From the NCBI GenBank assembly GCA_015680685.1, contig MNCI01004113.1, forward strand, positions 499,874 through 563,873: DNA of 64,000 nt, read 5' to 3'. The DNA comes from Gnetum montanum. Taxonomy: Eukaryota > Streptophyta > Gnetopsida > Gnetales > Gnetaceae. Below, in pieces: positions 46,104 to 57,589 of this stretch. The translations under genes were made by a program, and so were the position numbers. Positions within the stretch are counted from its first letter, which is position 1; each line of letters begins with the position of its first letter. The notes beneath the pieces were generated by a model. The model made no database searches. It saw nothing but the letters and a program-made list of their open reading frames with translations, and was not told where the DNA came from.

Positions 46104-48830
46104 ATGGAGTCATCTCAGAATTCTAATGCACACACCTTCGTAATTCTCACACAGGAACTATACAACTTTAACTGTATGAAGATTTAGGCCAACCTTCCCC
46201 TTAACACCACAAAATAGGAAGCAAAACAAAACTTTAAGCACATATACATGGGGGGTCATGACTTCACTCCCTCCATATATGATATCATCCCTCTTTATGA
46301 GTACCAGCACCGACCCATCTCCTTGCTCCTTATGGCAAGGAGCCAAAACTCACAGCGACCCACTAAGGAGCCCCAAAACCAAGACAAGGAAGATGACTTC
46401 GCAGCACAATCTGAACATGAGGATTCGTATTACACCCTCACTCCCCATGCCTACGTGAATCCATCATTCCACCCTCGCATGGGATAAATAACCCCTCACC
46501 AAGTGTCAACGAGCACACAAGCACCGGTGTCCCGACATGGACTACCCACGTCCACATCCACCCAGTACATGCCACCAATGCAAACACATGGGGCCACTTT
46601 CATTACATCAGCCCCACACATTCAGGGTGTCACCCCATAGTTAGTGGCTAGACAAGGAACCACACCCCTTGTTCAACAACCCACTTACTTCAGCGTGCTA
46701 CACCCTGCAATCCCAACTCCGAACTTTGCTCCACAGCAGCAACTAATGACACAATCTCCCCAACCAACTAATCTGCCTACCATTCAAGAGTGGGAAAAAG
46801 CAAAACAATGGATGAAAGTGTTAGCTGACGAGGTAAAGCACCTCAAAACCGCCAACACCAAAGCAGTTAAAGTACTGGACTTCTACCACAATGATCCAAT
46901 TAACTCTTCAATGCCACTGTTAGCTTTACCCAAGGGAATCACACTACCCCAATTAACCAAGTACAACGGGAAGGGAGATCCAAACACTCACTTAGTCACG
47001 TTTCGATCAAAAACTCTATTGCTTCAAGCTTGGCCCCATGCAATCTTGCGTGTGTTCGCCATGTCCCTCACTGGCAGAGCATTAAATGGGTACTAAGCCT
47101 TGCCTCATAACTCCATATCCTCTTTGGAGGATCTCTTACACCAATTCATTACCAGGTTTAAATACAACCTGAAACCTGAAGCAACACTAGACACTTTAAT
47201 ACAGGTGAAACAAGCACCACTTGAGCCTATGCAGAACTTCATCCAACGATGGGGTGTAGCCCTTAACAAACTTCATGAGCCCATCCCTGAAAAGTATTTG
47301 CTTACAATTCTGAAGGGAGTTGTAAATGACTTTGTTAAGTTAAAGCTATACTACCTAAGCGCTCAAATGTTGAGCCAAGCGTTCACATAGATCAAGAACA
47401 TAGAACAAGCTGCACAAACCAGCAATGATCCCACCTATGTGGCTTACAAGAACCAACATGTTGCCAAACAACAGACAACAACGGAAACTGTAGCTGTAAG
47501 CACAAAAACAACAAACACTAGTACTAGCCCGCCTACAATCATAGGGGCCACCCCAAGGCCCAGCTTTCAGCACAAGGATCGCTCTAAGTATACACCGCTT
47601 CCCACTCAACTCTCTGAACTACTAGAGAAACTCCTCAAAATCGGGCAAATCCAATACAAATAAGTAGCAGAGAATGCCCACCGAAGACACGACAGGTACT
47701 GCGAGCTACTAAGGAAGCCCACCTTAGCAGCACCAAACGAGTCCCCGGTTCCACGACATTTCAAGTTAGACCAATTCTGTCACTACCACCAAATGTCCGA
47801 TCACAACACCGACACCTACTGTGCATTATAGGATGATCTACAAGCAATGATAGAACGGGGCCAACTAAACGTCAACACCCTAAATCAACCCAGCACAGAT
47901 GATGCCTCCTATGTCATAAACTCCTTTGGCATAGATAATAAGCCTAAACCTGTGCGGCAACTTTTTGTGATCCGTGTGCTTCCCAGCAAGACAACGAACC
48001 CCTCCGCCTCTACGAGCAAGAAACCTTCCATTGTCATCTAGGTGCCACCTCGAGCACCTGTAAAACCTTTCGTGGTGACAGTACCACCATAATTATCTGC
48101 TAAGACATTAAACAGGAAGGAAGCGTCATCGTCCGCTAAGACGTTGAACTGGCAAGCATCCCCGCAGTCGTCCGCTAAGACATTAAACTGGAATGATGCA
48201 CCGACCACAACCGCAAAGAAACCTTTCGTCATCAAGGTGCCACAACAAGCTAGTCAAACACCAACAACTCCTCCCAAACTACCATTTGTCATAAAGGTGC
48301 CACCACGCGATAGCCCCTCACCTACCCAGAGCCCAACTGTAGGCAACATCTCAACCTCTTCTCCCTCAAGAGTCAACCTTGCCAACAACATGGGTAAGCC
48401 TACCAAATGGCAGCAGAAAAGGACAAACGAACAACAAAAAACATCCACACCCGAAATAAAAGCCACACCAATCAAGCAACAATCAAAAGCTGGGGCCCCT
48501 ACCCCTCATCTCAAGCAAACTAGGCCCAAGCCCTCTACACAAGAGGCCCATCCCTCAACCCACACAAAGGAAGCCAAAGCCAACACAACGACCAACAACA
48601 CAGACCTCGTAGCTGCACTAGCCCAAGTAAAACAAATGCTCAAACAGAAGAACACAACGATGAGCTTATACGACCTAGTCATGACTTCAGCCACTCACCG
48701 TGAAGCCTTGGCTCAAACATTAGCATCCATTCCTGTTACGGAGGACATCCCCGTAAACAAGGAATCCATCCATGCAATGATTTCACAACACACACCATAA
48801 GGATTGGGTTCAAACACCTTAGCCTTCCGT
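46104..48830 (+). pseudogene. Tat-like Gag with expanded linker repeats
   Basis: Start at ATG 46104 ('MESSQNSNAHTFVIL'). A charged, Pro/Gln-rich region leads to the capsid: 'WEKAKQWMKVLADEVKHLK', 'LPKGITLPQLTKYNGKGDPN', 'FAMSLTGRALNGY', 'SLEDLLHQFITRFKYNL', 'EPMQNFIQRWG' and 'PEKYLLTILKGV', the Retrotrans_gag pattern. A zinc-finger-like 'FCHYHQMSDHNTDTYCAL' (about 47780-47830) follows. The next section repeats a 'KPFVIKVP'-type motif about five times and 'SAKTLNW' three times (48096, 48132, 48171). In Tat-type elements a P.xIxVP...KAVPWxY motif usually occurs once or twice here. A Pro/Thr/Gln-rich tail extends to 48800. Scattered stops (47094, 47388, 47660, 47829, 48039, 48090), but frame is largely kept, so decay is recent compared with its neighbours. 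Confidence 0.75.
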
Positions 48831-48839
48831 GACGATGTA

Positions 48840-49290
48840 GTTAAAGTCAACCCCGAATGAGGGGAGGTCACAACAGCTCCATTATTGATTAGCTTACTTG
48901 TTGGGCAATGTACCATTTGCAGAGTGCACATTGATGATGGTGTGGCAACAAACGTAGCTTTATACTCCATCATCGATAAACTAGGCATGGCAGATGAGAT
49001 CATGCCAACGAAAACCACGTGTTTAAAATCCTTCAATGGATCACGTGTCACAGTTAAGAGCATAATCAACTTAGCCTTTGTGGCAGGAAAATAATTCCCC
49101 ACTAGCCCGGAGTTCACTGTCATAGATGAGATGCCAAGTTTCAACATGATTCTTGGCAGACCTTGGCTAGCCTAACAACGGGCCATTTCCTCACCGATTC
49201 ATCAAGAAATCCACGTTCCATATGAAGGTGGACAAGTCATCATACATGGTGATAACACTCCCTTTCAAGCCATCCACAACATAGACATGT
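48840..49290 (+). pseudogene. Retropepsin-like aspartic protease
   Basis: 'LLVGQCTICRVHIDDGVATN', 'YSIIDKLGM', 'FNGSRVTVKSIINLAF' and 'FTVIDEMPSFNMILGRPWLA' fit the gypsy protease: an active-site loop, a flap-like part, then the ILGRPWL block. The usual DSG/DTG active-site triplet reads DDG ('HIDDGVATN'). Stop codons interrupt it at 49092 and after PWLA. It follows Gag in the same reading direction. A short Thr/Pro-rich extension with a hydrophobic segment (49500-49560) continues to 49580. Confidence 0.7.
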
Positions 49291-49559
49291 CACAAGTCTT
49301 GAAAGAAGAGTCTCTCGATGGAACACCCACAACAACAAACGCAACAACTAGAGCTAAAACGCCCGAATGCGTGGTAAAAACTGAAAGCCTCCCAGAGCAA
49401 CCACAACCTAGCACGCCTCCTAGACCACATCTGGCTAGGAAACAACCACACGATCAAGGCTCCCCTACGGCTAAAAACACATCTGATCCCTGCCCACTCT
49501 TCACCTTTATTCGTTGTGCATACATCACCTTCGTTTGCATTGTACTAGTTTACGCATTT

Positions 49560-50200
49560 ACATGCGGCCTAAAAAGGCCTTAAACTAGGCTATGGCCCAA
49601 AAAGGCATTAAACTAACACAAGGCCTTGTACGGCTTTAAACTGCCACGCAAGGTCCAAAAAGGTCCTACACTACTACTTTTCACATTGTTTTCTATTTTT
49701 CTTGTGCATTTAGGTTCTATTTTCAGCAGTTACTACTTGACATTATGTTCTCTAGTTCCTTCTTTTGCAGGATCACCTTGGCGTACGTGCATACATCCAC
49801 ACTTCGTCCTAGCATCATGATGGTAAACTGATACCATAGAATCGTCTTGGCATCATGACGGTAAACTGATACCATAGAATCGTCCTGGCATCATGACGGT
49901 AAACTAATACCACAAATTCATCCTAGAATCATGATGATAAACTGATACCACAGAGCGGTCCTAGCATCATGACCCAAAACTGATACCACAGATTGTCTAG
50001 AATGACAATAAATTACCACACTCTCATCTGACAGAGTCCACTAAGACTATAAACTAGCTCGCCTCTCCATAGTTCGCCACGACTATAAACTAGCATTGCA
50101 CTGTCCGCTATGACGCTAAACTGGCAACTTCCAACGGGTTATGAAGTAAAACTAATCCACGACAGTCCGCCAAGACTATAAACTGGCAACTTCTTCACTG
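49560..50200. repeat. Direct-repeat region with 38-bp unit and TAAACT motif
   Basis: Five head-to-tail 38-bp copies (starts at about 49804, 49842, 49880, 49918 and 49956; 'gtcctRgcatcatgacggta' then 'aactgatacca'). They are followed by four looser copies of 'gtccgcYaagacNNtaaact' (near 50037, 50073, 50104 and 50166) and preceded by three of 'aaaaaggcYttaaact'. The looser copies resemble the coding repeat at 48096-48190. Confidence 0.8.
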
Positions 50201-51449
50201 GCCTACTAATCTGTTGCTGAAATCAAATGGCATGTCTTCATCAGTCTGCTCAATGAATTCATCACATGGACTCTAACAACATTGCTGCTACTACTATTTT
50301 GTTTACCTACGGTTGCATGCGGTGTCTCCATCCCATCGGTTACATCCATGTTTAAAGTGTTAAGCTAACTCATTCACTTGTGGTTTTCTTGTCTTCTTGG
50401 AGTTGTGTTTGCAGGATGACACCCAGAGGTGTTCATACACGAATGCACTTCATCATGGTGATGAGGTACCACATTGTTCCTGATGCATGTAACCAGGTTA
50501 ATCAAACTGTTCACAAGTACATTCCTAGTTCCTCGAACATCCCTTATTCCATAACATGTTCTCTCTACCCTGTTCCCTGATACATCCCAGTCATCCCAAA
50601 ACTTTGAACACATGGTTGCACACGGTAACTCTCTAGGAAATTGCAACACACAACACAACACATGAAACAGATACAAGCACATGAGCATGAGTATAACATT
50701 CAAAGAGAGCTCTGTCCAAAAAAAATAAAAACAAAAAAATCAAAGAGCAAAATCCATCACAAAACCCTTGGCACTTCCCATACAAGCCCCAGGCAGGAGG
50801 GTACTTGTCTTGGAAGAAAACACTCATGTCTCAAACAATCATGTTGCATCCCACCATGTGGCTTTGGCTGTTGGACAATGGGTTCCCTTTGACACTCAAC
50901 AAGGGTCCTATTTCTCTAAAGAATGCACCACCTCACCGAGTGGCTTTGGTTGTGACAATGAGTTCTCTTAAACAAGATACAAGAGTCTCGTTCCTCCAAA
51001 GGACGCACATCCCATGCCTTGGTCCCAAGTCCGCTAAATATTGGCTATTGACAAGGACCAACATGATGTGTTCATACAAGAGCATTTCTCTTCTCACAGT
51101 TACAAACCCTTTCCCTATATATCTCAAAACCTCATTTCCCGATCTCATGTACTTTTGAACATGGTGCAATGACATCTGGCCAAGTGCCAAAGAAACAATG
51201 CTTGATACCTAGTTGCTTGTGGATTTTTGTACTTCTTTGTCGATGCTTATTGGGTAGATTCCTCCAGGTGTCAACAAAGAGGGGCCAATGAAAATGCCAC
51301 AAAAATTTTGGCCTAGCACTTTCAAACAAGATTCAAGTTAAGTCATGCAGCTGCCCAAGCATGAATACAGCATGACCAAATTTGGAGGTCTCTGAAACAG
51401 CCCCCGATGGTCTACGATTCAATAGGCAAGGTCATAGCTAAGTATAATT
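50200..51449. other. Noncoding interior of the Tat-like element
   Basis: No protein recognised. Two diverged tandem units of about 79 bp lie at 50843-51001 ('tggctttggctgttggacaa' versus 'tggctttggttgtgacaatg'). Confidence 0.5.
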
Positions 51450-53345
51450 TGGCTACATTTTCTTACACTGCTCAGCGTAAGGCTCAGCGTCACCAACTTT
51501 TGGAGCCCTGAAACTAAGTCAAAATAAGCAGAAATTGAGCACAAAGACCCCCCATGACCTTCACTAAGGTCCCCAGTAGGTCTTAGTCTCTAGAAAATCA
51601 AGATTTGGGCCTTAAATATGCCACTTTGACTTGGTGACGCTAAGGTTACTTTTCAGACGCTGCACAGCGTAATGCCAACCGTCATCAACCAAAATAGGGC
51701 CAAAACGACATCTGAATCAGTCCAAATTTGGCACACAGAATTCTCATGATCAATGCATGCCGATCCACTCTGAAAATGGGCCTCACAAGTCAAAAATGGG
51801 TTCAAAATACACTATTTTCAGGTCATTCGCTGTTAGTCATGCTGACATGCTACTAAGCGTAAGGCTTAGCATCACCAACAAAAACAAAGCCAAAACAGCC
51901 TCTGAATGAGCTCAAACTTGACAAGAAACATCCTATAGCCCTTAGGTATGTAGATCCACTTCGAAAATAGGTCTCATAGGTCAAAAATGGGTTCAAAATG
52001 CACTGTTTTCAGGTCATTCGCTGTTAGTCACGCTGACATGCTGCTCAGCATAAGGCTCAGTGTCATCAACCAAAATAGAGCCAGAATAGCCTTTGAATGA
52101 GCTCAAACTTGACAAGAAACATCCTCTAGACCTCCAATATGTATATCCACTTTGAAAATAGGTTTCATAGGTCAAAAATAGGTTCAAAATGCACTATTTT
52201 CAGGTCATTTGCTATTAGTCACGCTGACATGCTGCTCAACGTAAGGCTTAGCATCACCAACCAAAACAGAGCTAAAATAGCCTTCAAATGAGCTCAAAAT
52301 TGACAAGAAGCACCCTCTAGACCTCAGGTATGTAGATCCACTTCGAAACTAGGTCTCACAGGTCAAAAATGGGTTCAAAATGCACTATTTTTAGGTCATT
52401 TGCTGTTAGTCACGCTGACATGCTGCTCAGCATAAGGCTTAGCGTCACCAACCAAAATAGAGCTAAAACAACCTTCAAATGAACTCAAACTTAACAAGAA
52501 GCACCCTTTAGACCTCAGGTATGCAGATCCACTTCAAAACTAGGTCTCACAGGTCAAAAATGGGTTCAAAATGCACTAAGGTCATTCGCTGTTAGTCACG
52601 CTGACATGCTGCTCAGCGTAAGGCTCAACATCATCAACCAAAAAAGAGCTAAAAAAGCCTACGAATGAGCTCAAACTTGACAAGAAACACCCTCTAGACC
52701 TCAAGTATGTAGATCCACTTCAAAAATAGGTCTGACAAGTCAAAAATGGGTTCAAATGCACTGTTTTCATGTCATTCACTGTTAGTCACGCTGACATGCT
52801 GCTCAGCGTAAGGCTCAGCATCATCAACCAAAAAAGAGCCAAAAAAGCCTCCAAATGAGCTCAAACTTGACAACCAACATCCTTTGGACCTCAGGTATGC
52901 AGATCCACTTTGAAACCAGGTCTCACAGGTCAAAAATGGGTTCAAAATGCACTATTTTCAGGTCATTCGCTGTTGGTCACGCTGACATGCTGCTCAGCGT
53001 AAGGCTCAACGTCACCAACCAAAACAGAGCCAAAACAGCCTCCGAATGAGCTCAAACTTGACAACCAGCATCCTCTAGACCTTAGGTATGTAGATCCACT
53101 TTGAAACCAGGTCTCACAGGTCAGAAACGGGTTCAAAATGCACTAGTTTCAAGTCATTCGCTGTTAGTCACGCTGACATGGTGCTCAGCGTAAGGCTCAG
53201 CATCATCAACCAAAAAAAGGCCAAAACGACATCCAAATTAGCCCAAATTTGGCACATAGAACCCTCATGACCCATGGCATGTAGATCCACTTCGAAAATA
53301 GGTCTCACAGGTCAAAATGGGCTTAAAATGCATCATAAACATTGG
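51450..53345. repeat. 191-bp tandem repeat, about ten copies
   Basis: The landmark 'gctgttagtcacgctgacat' occurs at 51829, 52020, 52211, 52402, 52588, 52778, 52969 and 53160, that is every 191 bp with small deletions (186, 190). Two more diverged units precede it. Each unit carries 'gctcagcgtaaggctcagcg' and 'gtcaaaaatgggttcaaaat'. Central copies are most alike, as expected from recent tandem amplification. Confidence 0.95.
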
Positions 53346-54257
53346 ACACGTTGATGGTTATGCTGACACCCTGGGACGATGGTCACGTTGACACCCTAGG
53401 ACGCTGACACCAGAACAGGCTGCGTACACATCAGAGCCAGATGCATGCACACTGGAGGCTTTGGCAACACAAAATAGCACAGAATTGCAGATCTGGAGGC
53501 CAGACACCCAGATCCACGCTTGTACATTAACATTTGTTGCATTTTTGACATTTTTTTTATTTTTTTAGTGTTTCAAGTTCTTACGCTGGGCATTACGCAT
53601 GCCAACGTAAGAGATCTTGGACGCTACACTGTACATTGTAACAATTTTTGTGTAGTTCGGTCAAAACAGTCACATGCGTCGCTTGATCCGCATCCCACGC
53701 ATCAAAACTATATAAATACCCTGATTTTCCACTAGATCGAGGTTGGCAAATTTAATCATGAAGCATCCTGTACACTTTGTATGCTGAACATTCCAGGCAA
53801 CATTTCATACGTTGGGCATCAGACTTGGTCACACTAAGCAAGGGCAATCTTGCTCACACTGCAAAGCCTACAACTAGAAACCTATGTTCCCCAGCATCCA
53901 TTCACATCGGGGCTAAATGTCCACCTTGCAATCATTCTGCAACTACGTTCTGACCAGTGCACTTCTTTGTAATTGTTAATCAATACAAACAGTTACATTT
54001 TTGCCAATCATATTTACAGTTTACATTTTTTTTTACACCTTCTTTGCACTTGTCCACGTTTACGTTTGCATTTGTTTACGTTTGTTTATAATAACCCGGT
54101 GCACTGCCATTGCGTACGCTAGGGGAAGTCCTTGTTTGATCTACGTGCAGACCATCCAAGGCACTCTGCCTTCATTTCTTTCCAGCTTGCCCTCGCACGA
54201 AGGCAGGGTCTGCTATATCTCTCCGAAGATCTTTACGTGTTCATTTTTCTTCTAGAC
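53346..54257 (+). promoter_or_regulatory. Putative LTR/U3 start with TATA box
   Basis: After the array comes unique sequence with 'actatataaataccc' (TATA at 53709-53718). Its position at the 3' end of the element suggests the 3' LTR. The rest is hidden by the gap, so this is an inference from layout. Confidence 0.35.
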
Positions 54258-54860
54258 NNNNNNNNNNNNNNNNNNNNNNNNNNNNNNNNNNNNNNNNNNN
54301 NNNNNNNNNNNNNNNNNNNNNNNNNNNNNNNNNNNNNNNNNNNNNNNNNNNNNNNNNNNNNNNNNNNNNNNNNNNNNNNNNNNNNNNNNNNNNNNNNNNN
54401 NNNNNNNNNNNNNNNNNNNNNNNNNNNNNNNNNNNNNNNNNNNNNNNNNNNNNNNNNNNNNNNNNNNNNNNNNNNNNNNNNNNNNNNNNNNNNNNNNNNN
54501 NNNNNNNNNNNNNNNNNNNNNNNNNNNNNNNNNNNNNNNNNNNNNNNNNNNNNNNNNNNNNNNNNNNNNNNNNNNNNNNNNNNNNNNNNNNNNNNNNNNN
54601 NNNNNNNNNNNNNNNNNNNNNNNNNNNNNNNNNNNNNNNNNNNNNNNNNNNNNNNNNNNNNNNNNNNNNNNNNNNNNNNNNNNNNNNNNNNNNNNNNNNN
54701 NNNNNNNNNNNNNNNNNNNNNNNNNNNNNNNNNNNNNNNNNNNNNNNNNNNNNNNNNNNNNNNNNNNNNNNNNNNNNNNNNNNNNNNNNNNNNNNNNNNN
54801 NNNNNNNNNNNNNNNNNNNNNNNNNNNNNNNNNNNNNNNNNNNNNNNNNNNNNNNNNNNN
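54258..54860. other. Assembly gap (603 N)
   Basis: Unbroken N run at the presumed 3' end of the repeat-array element. Confidence 1.
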
Positions 54861-54904
54861 TTACTTACGTTCACTAAGATCCATTGGATCTATTGGACTA
54901 GTTT

Positions 54905-55005
54905 TAGCATTCTTTTTACAATTTATAACTCAATGTTTCCTAATAGAATCAAACATATGACTTAGGGTTACTAAGTTGAGACTCTAATCCCTAAGTTATA
55001 TTTTT
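54905..55005 (-). repeat. tRNA-derived SINE, partial
   Basis: The minus strand has 'AAGTCATATGTTTGATTCTA' (box B) and 'AACATTGAGTTATAAATTG'. Confidence 0.5.
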
Positions 55006-55039
55006 TAGAATTCATTTTATAGAATTTTTTTTCAAATTT

Positions 55040-56140
55040 ATAACTCAACTACTATAGATGATGTTACCTTGATCTCAACTATTGCAAAAGTTATGCAAAA
55101 TATGTTTCAAATTTTAAAAAATCATTCTTGTTCATTTGGTCTTCAAGTGAATGTAGATAAAATCAGATTGATGATTTGGGGTACAAGAAATAACTTTATA
55201 ACTTCCATTTTGGAGGTACCAATGTGAAAACAATAGATTCTTTTAAATATTTGGGTCTCATTTATATGAACAATTACATGTGGGGGAAGTAAATTATTGA
55301 AAAAATAGTAGAAGGTTTCAAGATATGCTTCCAAAAATAAGTGCAAGGATTTAGGCCTCTTGGCTTAAAAGGTTAGAAAATATATTTTTTAAACTATCAT
55401 TTATCCTACTGTATTGTACAAATGTGTTATTTGGAGACCTAGACTCAGTTCTAAACTTTGAAAAGATATTGAAAGAGTACAAAAAGCTTTTCTTCTTAAT
55501 GAGTTAAAGGTGAATATGAAAACGCCTTACTTAATAATGTGAATGTGATGTATTACCTTTAGAAGCAGAACCCTTGTGCTAATTCATTACATACACTCAT
55601 AGCTTGCATATCCCAAGGCAAGAAAAATTCTCTAAAGTAGTTCTTGAGGATTTACAAGACCATGGTTGAGAAAATAAAACATCTCTTAGGAGGACATGTA
55701 GAAAAATCCTAAGCATATTCACTAACTAGTCAAGTAGAAGGTTTTAACAAAGATGTGGGCTAATGTGGAAAGAAAGAGGCAATTTTATTTACACTACATT
55801 AAATCTCATAAACTAGATGTAGAAGCTCATTATCTCTCAATTATTATTCCCATCAAGTATCAAAATGCTATCAGCAAGCTTCACTTAAGTTCTCATCATC
55901 TTAGAATTGAAAGTGAAAAATGGATTTAACTTCCTCAAGAACAGTGCATTTGTATGTTGTGCATATCAAGAGCCCTTGAAGAAGAGGTACATGTGTTTAT
56001 TTCTTATGCTATGACTACCCATTTAAGACAACATTATAATGTTATAACAAAAAGCTTGTATGATTTGCTTTGGATACTCCCATTGATGATTGGTTTATTT
56101 GTAGACTCTATCTTTATTTTTTATGAAAATGTAATATATA
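55040..56140 (+). pseudogene. LINE reverse transcriptase C-terminal relic
   Basis: Begins at the catalytic box: 'DDVTLISTIAKVMQNMF', 'SFGLQVNVDKIRLMIWGT', 'TIDSFKYLGLIYMNN', then 'KDIERVQKAFLLNEL'-like and 'MKTPYLIM...LPLEAEPL' blocks. It ends with a Cys-rich 'CICMLCISRALEEEVHVFI' (55945-56000), matching the zinc-binding C-terminal module (C..C......ED..H....C) of plant LINEs with the final Cys/His changed. N-terminal parts are missing behind the assembly gap. Frameshifts and stops throughout. Same type as the minus-strand relic at 42890-44230. Confidence 0.75.
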
Positions 56141-56175
56141 TCTAATAGATCCTATGGGTCTTCAAATATAATAAA

Positions 56176-56270
56176 GATTCATTTCATAACTCAATATTGC
56201 CTAGTAAAATTGGACTTGTAACTTGAGGACATATATTATTAAAAAGCTAACTTGTATCACTAAGCTATAT
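56176..56270 (-). repeat. tRNA-derived SINE, partial
   Basis: The minus strand has 'ATAGCTTAGTGATACAAG' and 'AAGTCCAATTTTACTAGGCA'. A plus-oriented 3' end follows at 56273-56327. Confidence 0.5.
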
Positions 56271-56324
56271 GTGTTGGGGCTAAATATTGTTAAAAATTAT
56301 TTTAGATTTCAACACCCCATGTAG

Positions 56325-56440
56325 CTAACATGAAACTTTTGTAAAAATTTATAATGTAATGTTGCCCACTAAAATTGAACCCATAACTTGAAGTTTTCAA
56401 ATCAAGCTTCTTACACGAGGCAAACACCTCATTGTTAATA
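56325..56440 (-). repeat. tRNA-derived SINE, 5' and middle part
   Basis: The minus strand starts 'CAATGAGGTGTTTGCC', has 'TTATGGGTTCAATTTTAGTG' (box B) and 'GGGCAACATTACATTATAAA'. Confidence 0.6.
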
Positions 56441-56624
56441 ATTTTGATTTAGGCTTTAGAAGAATTATGTTAAAAATATTTTTAGTTTACTTTAAATTAA
56501 ACTAACAAGATTAAAATGGTAAATAAACATAGTAGAGGTTAGTTACATGTAAATGACTACTTTATTTTATGTTTTAGATTAAATGTTAAATGAAATTTCT
56601 AAATCTAATTATTAAGATTTCTTC
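56441..56624. other. AT-rich sequence, no gene seen
   Basis: Nothing recognised. Confidence 0.3.
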
Positions 56625-56690
56625 TTCCAAGAAATTTAGCCATCCCCATTTTGTTGGGATAAGATTAAGATGATGATAATGATTATTGAA
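56625..56690 (+). repeat. RTE-type LINE 3' tail
   Basis: 'ccatccccattttgttggga' followed by a (GAT/GATAAT)n run is the classic end of plant RTE LINEs. No coding part is attached. Confidence 0.55.
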
Positions 56691-56854
56691 GTTATAAATT
56701 TTGTTATTAATAAAATATCTTTTGGCTTTTAAAAATTACTACGTAATTTTATGCAATTATAGTAGATATAAGTGTAGAATATTATTTTCTAGCAATGTCA
56801 TTTCTAACAACTTAAAATGTAGATGGTTATTGGAATCAAAATTAGATTATAGGA

Positions 56855-56972
56855 CATATGGCTAACTTGAAACTTTCAAATTAGAATTAAGTTCAAAACT
56901 TGGAGTTTCCAAATCAAACCTGTGACCTAGAGTTACCAAACTAGGACCTATACCACTAGGCTAACACTTCAT
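56855..56972 (-). repeat. tRNA-derived SINE, rearranged
   Basis: The minus strand begins 'GAAGTGTTAGCCTAGTGGTA' and continues 'GACTCTAGGTCACAGGTTTG'-like sequence with an internal partial duplication of the 'cttggagtttccaaat' segment. Confidence 0.55.
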
Positions 56973-57040
56973 TATTGATTATTAAGCCATATGTCATTTT
57001 CCTAATCATTTCTAAAAGGTTTATATAAAGATTTATATAG

Positions 57041-57186
57041 GAGATGTTAGCCTAGTGATAAGACTCTTGATTTGCAAGCTCCAAGTTATGTTGATTTTAG
57101 TGGACAATGCTAAGTTATAAAGTTTTAATTGGACTATATATCTAGGGGTGTACCTATATCACAATTATTTTTGGTTCTAACATCCC
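57041..57186 (+). repeat. tRNA-derived SINE, full-length copy with complementary ends
   Basis: Starts 'gagatgttagcctagtgata', ends 'ttggttctaacatccc'. The terminal pair ATGTTAG/CTAACAT is complementary, like GTGTTAG/CTAACAC in the copy at 39104 but with both sides changed. Confidence 0.75.
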
Positions 57187-57584
57187 TATAAAATTCTTTA
57201 AAAATATCTTATAAAAGGAATTTTAAAACTAGTTTGATAGATCTATAGTGTCTTAGTAGACGTAAGGGAAAAATTTCAATTTCATATTCAAAATTAATTA
57301 ATAAGAAAATGGTATTAACATGTTTAATTACTATTTAGTACCTAGGTTTGACTACATTGGGTAGCATTAAGTTATTAATTTTTTCAAAAAATTTATAAAA
57401 AGAATTTTAAAATTAGTCCAACAGATATAAGGGGTCTCAATGAAAGTAAAAATTTTAGTTTAATAGTGAAAATTAATGAACAAGAAAATGGTATTAACAT
57501 GTTTGGCAACTATTTAGTAAGCATAGTAGTTATGTTAATTTTAAACTTAGTTTTTTAAATTTATTAAATTCTAAGATATGTATT
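57187..57584. other. AT-rich sequence, no gene seen
   Basis: Two loosely similar segments ('aaaatggtattaacatgttt' at 57307 and 57486) suggest an old local duplication of about 180 bp. Confidence 0.4.
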
Positions 57585-57589
57585 ATATC

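Larger units (their letters stand above)
45330..54257 (+). mobile_element. Tat-like Ty3/gypsy element, gag-protease only, running into gap
   Basis: A segment clearly richer in GC than its surroundings holds a tandem-repeat leader (45475-45970), Gag (46104-48830), protease (48840-49290), then about 5 kb without RT or integrase motifs but with 38-bp and 191-bp tandem arrays, and a TATA-bearing end that enters the assembly gap. Gag zinc-finger style, protease context and 3' tandem arrays fit the Tat lineage, where variable tandem repeats between pol and the 3' LTR are well known. The 5' boundary near 45330 is approximate and I could not match LTRs on the two sides. Confidence 0.65.

Noticed and set aside
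47355-49147. Several minus-strand frames within 47355-49147
   Set aside because: They are antisense shadows of the better supported Gag and protease frames.
49804-50000. CRISPR-like 38-bp repeats
   Set aside because: Copies are contiguous with no spacers and lie in a Tat-like element.
51450-53345. CRISPR-like array
   Set aside because: Units are 191-bp head-to-tail repeats without unique spacers, inside a plant retroelement.
54132-54965. Long open frames on both strands across 54132-54965
   Set aside because: They consist of translated N bases in the assembly gap.
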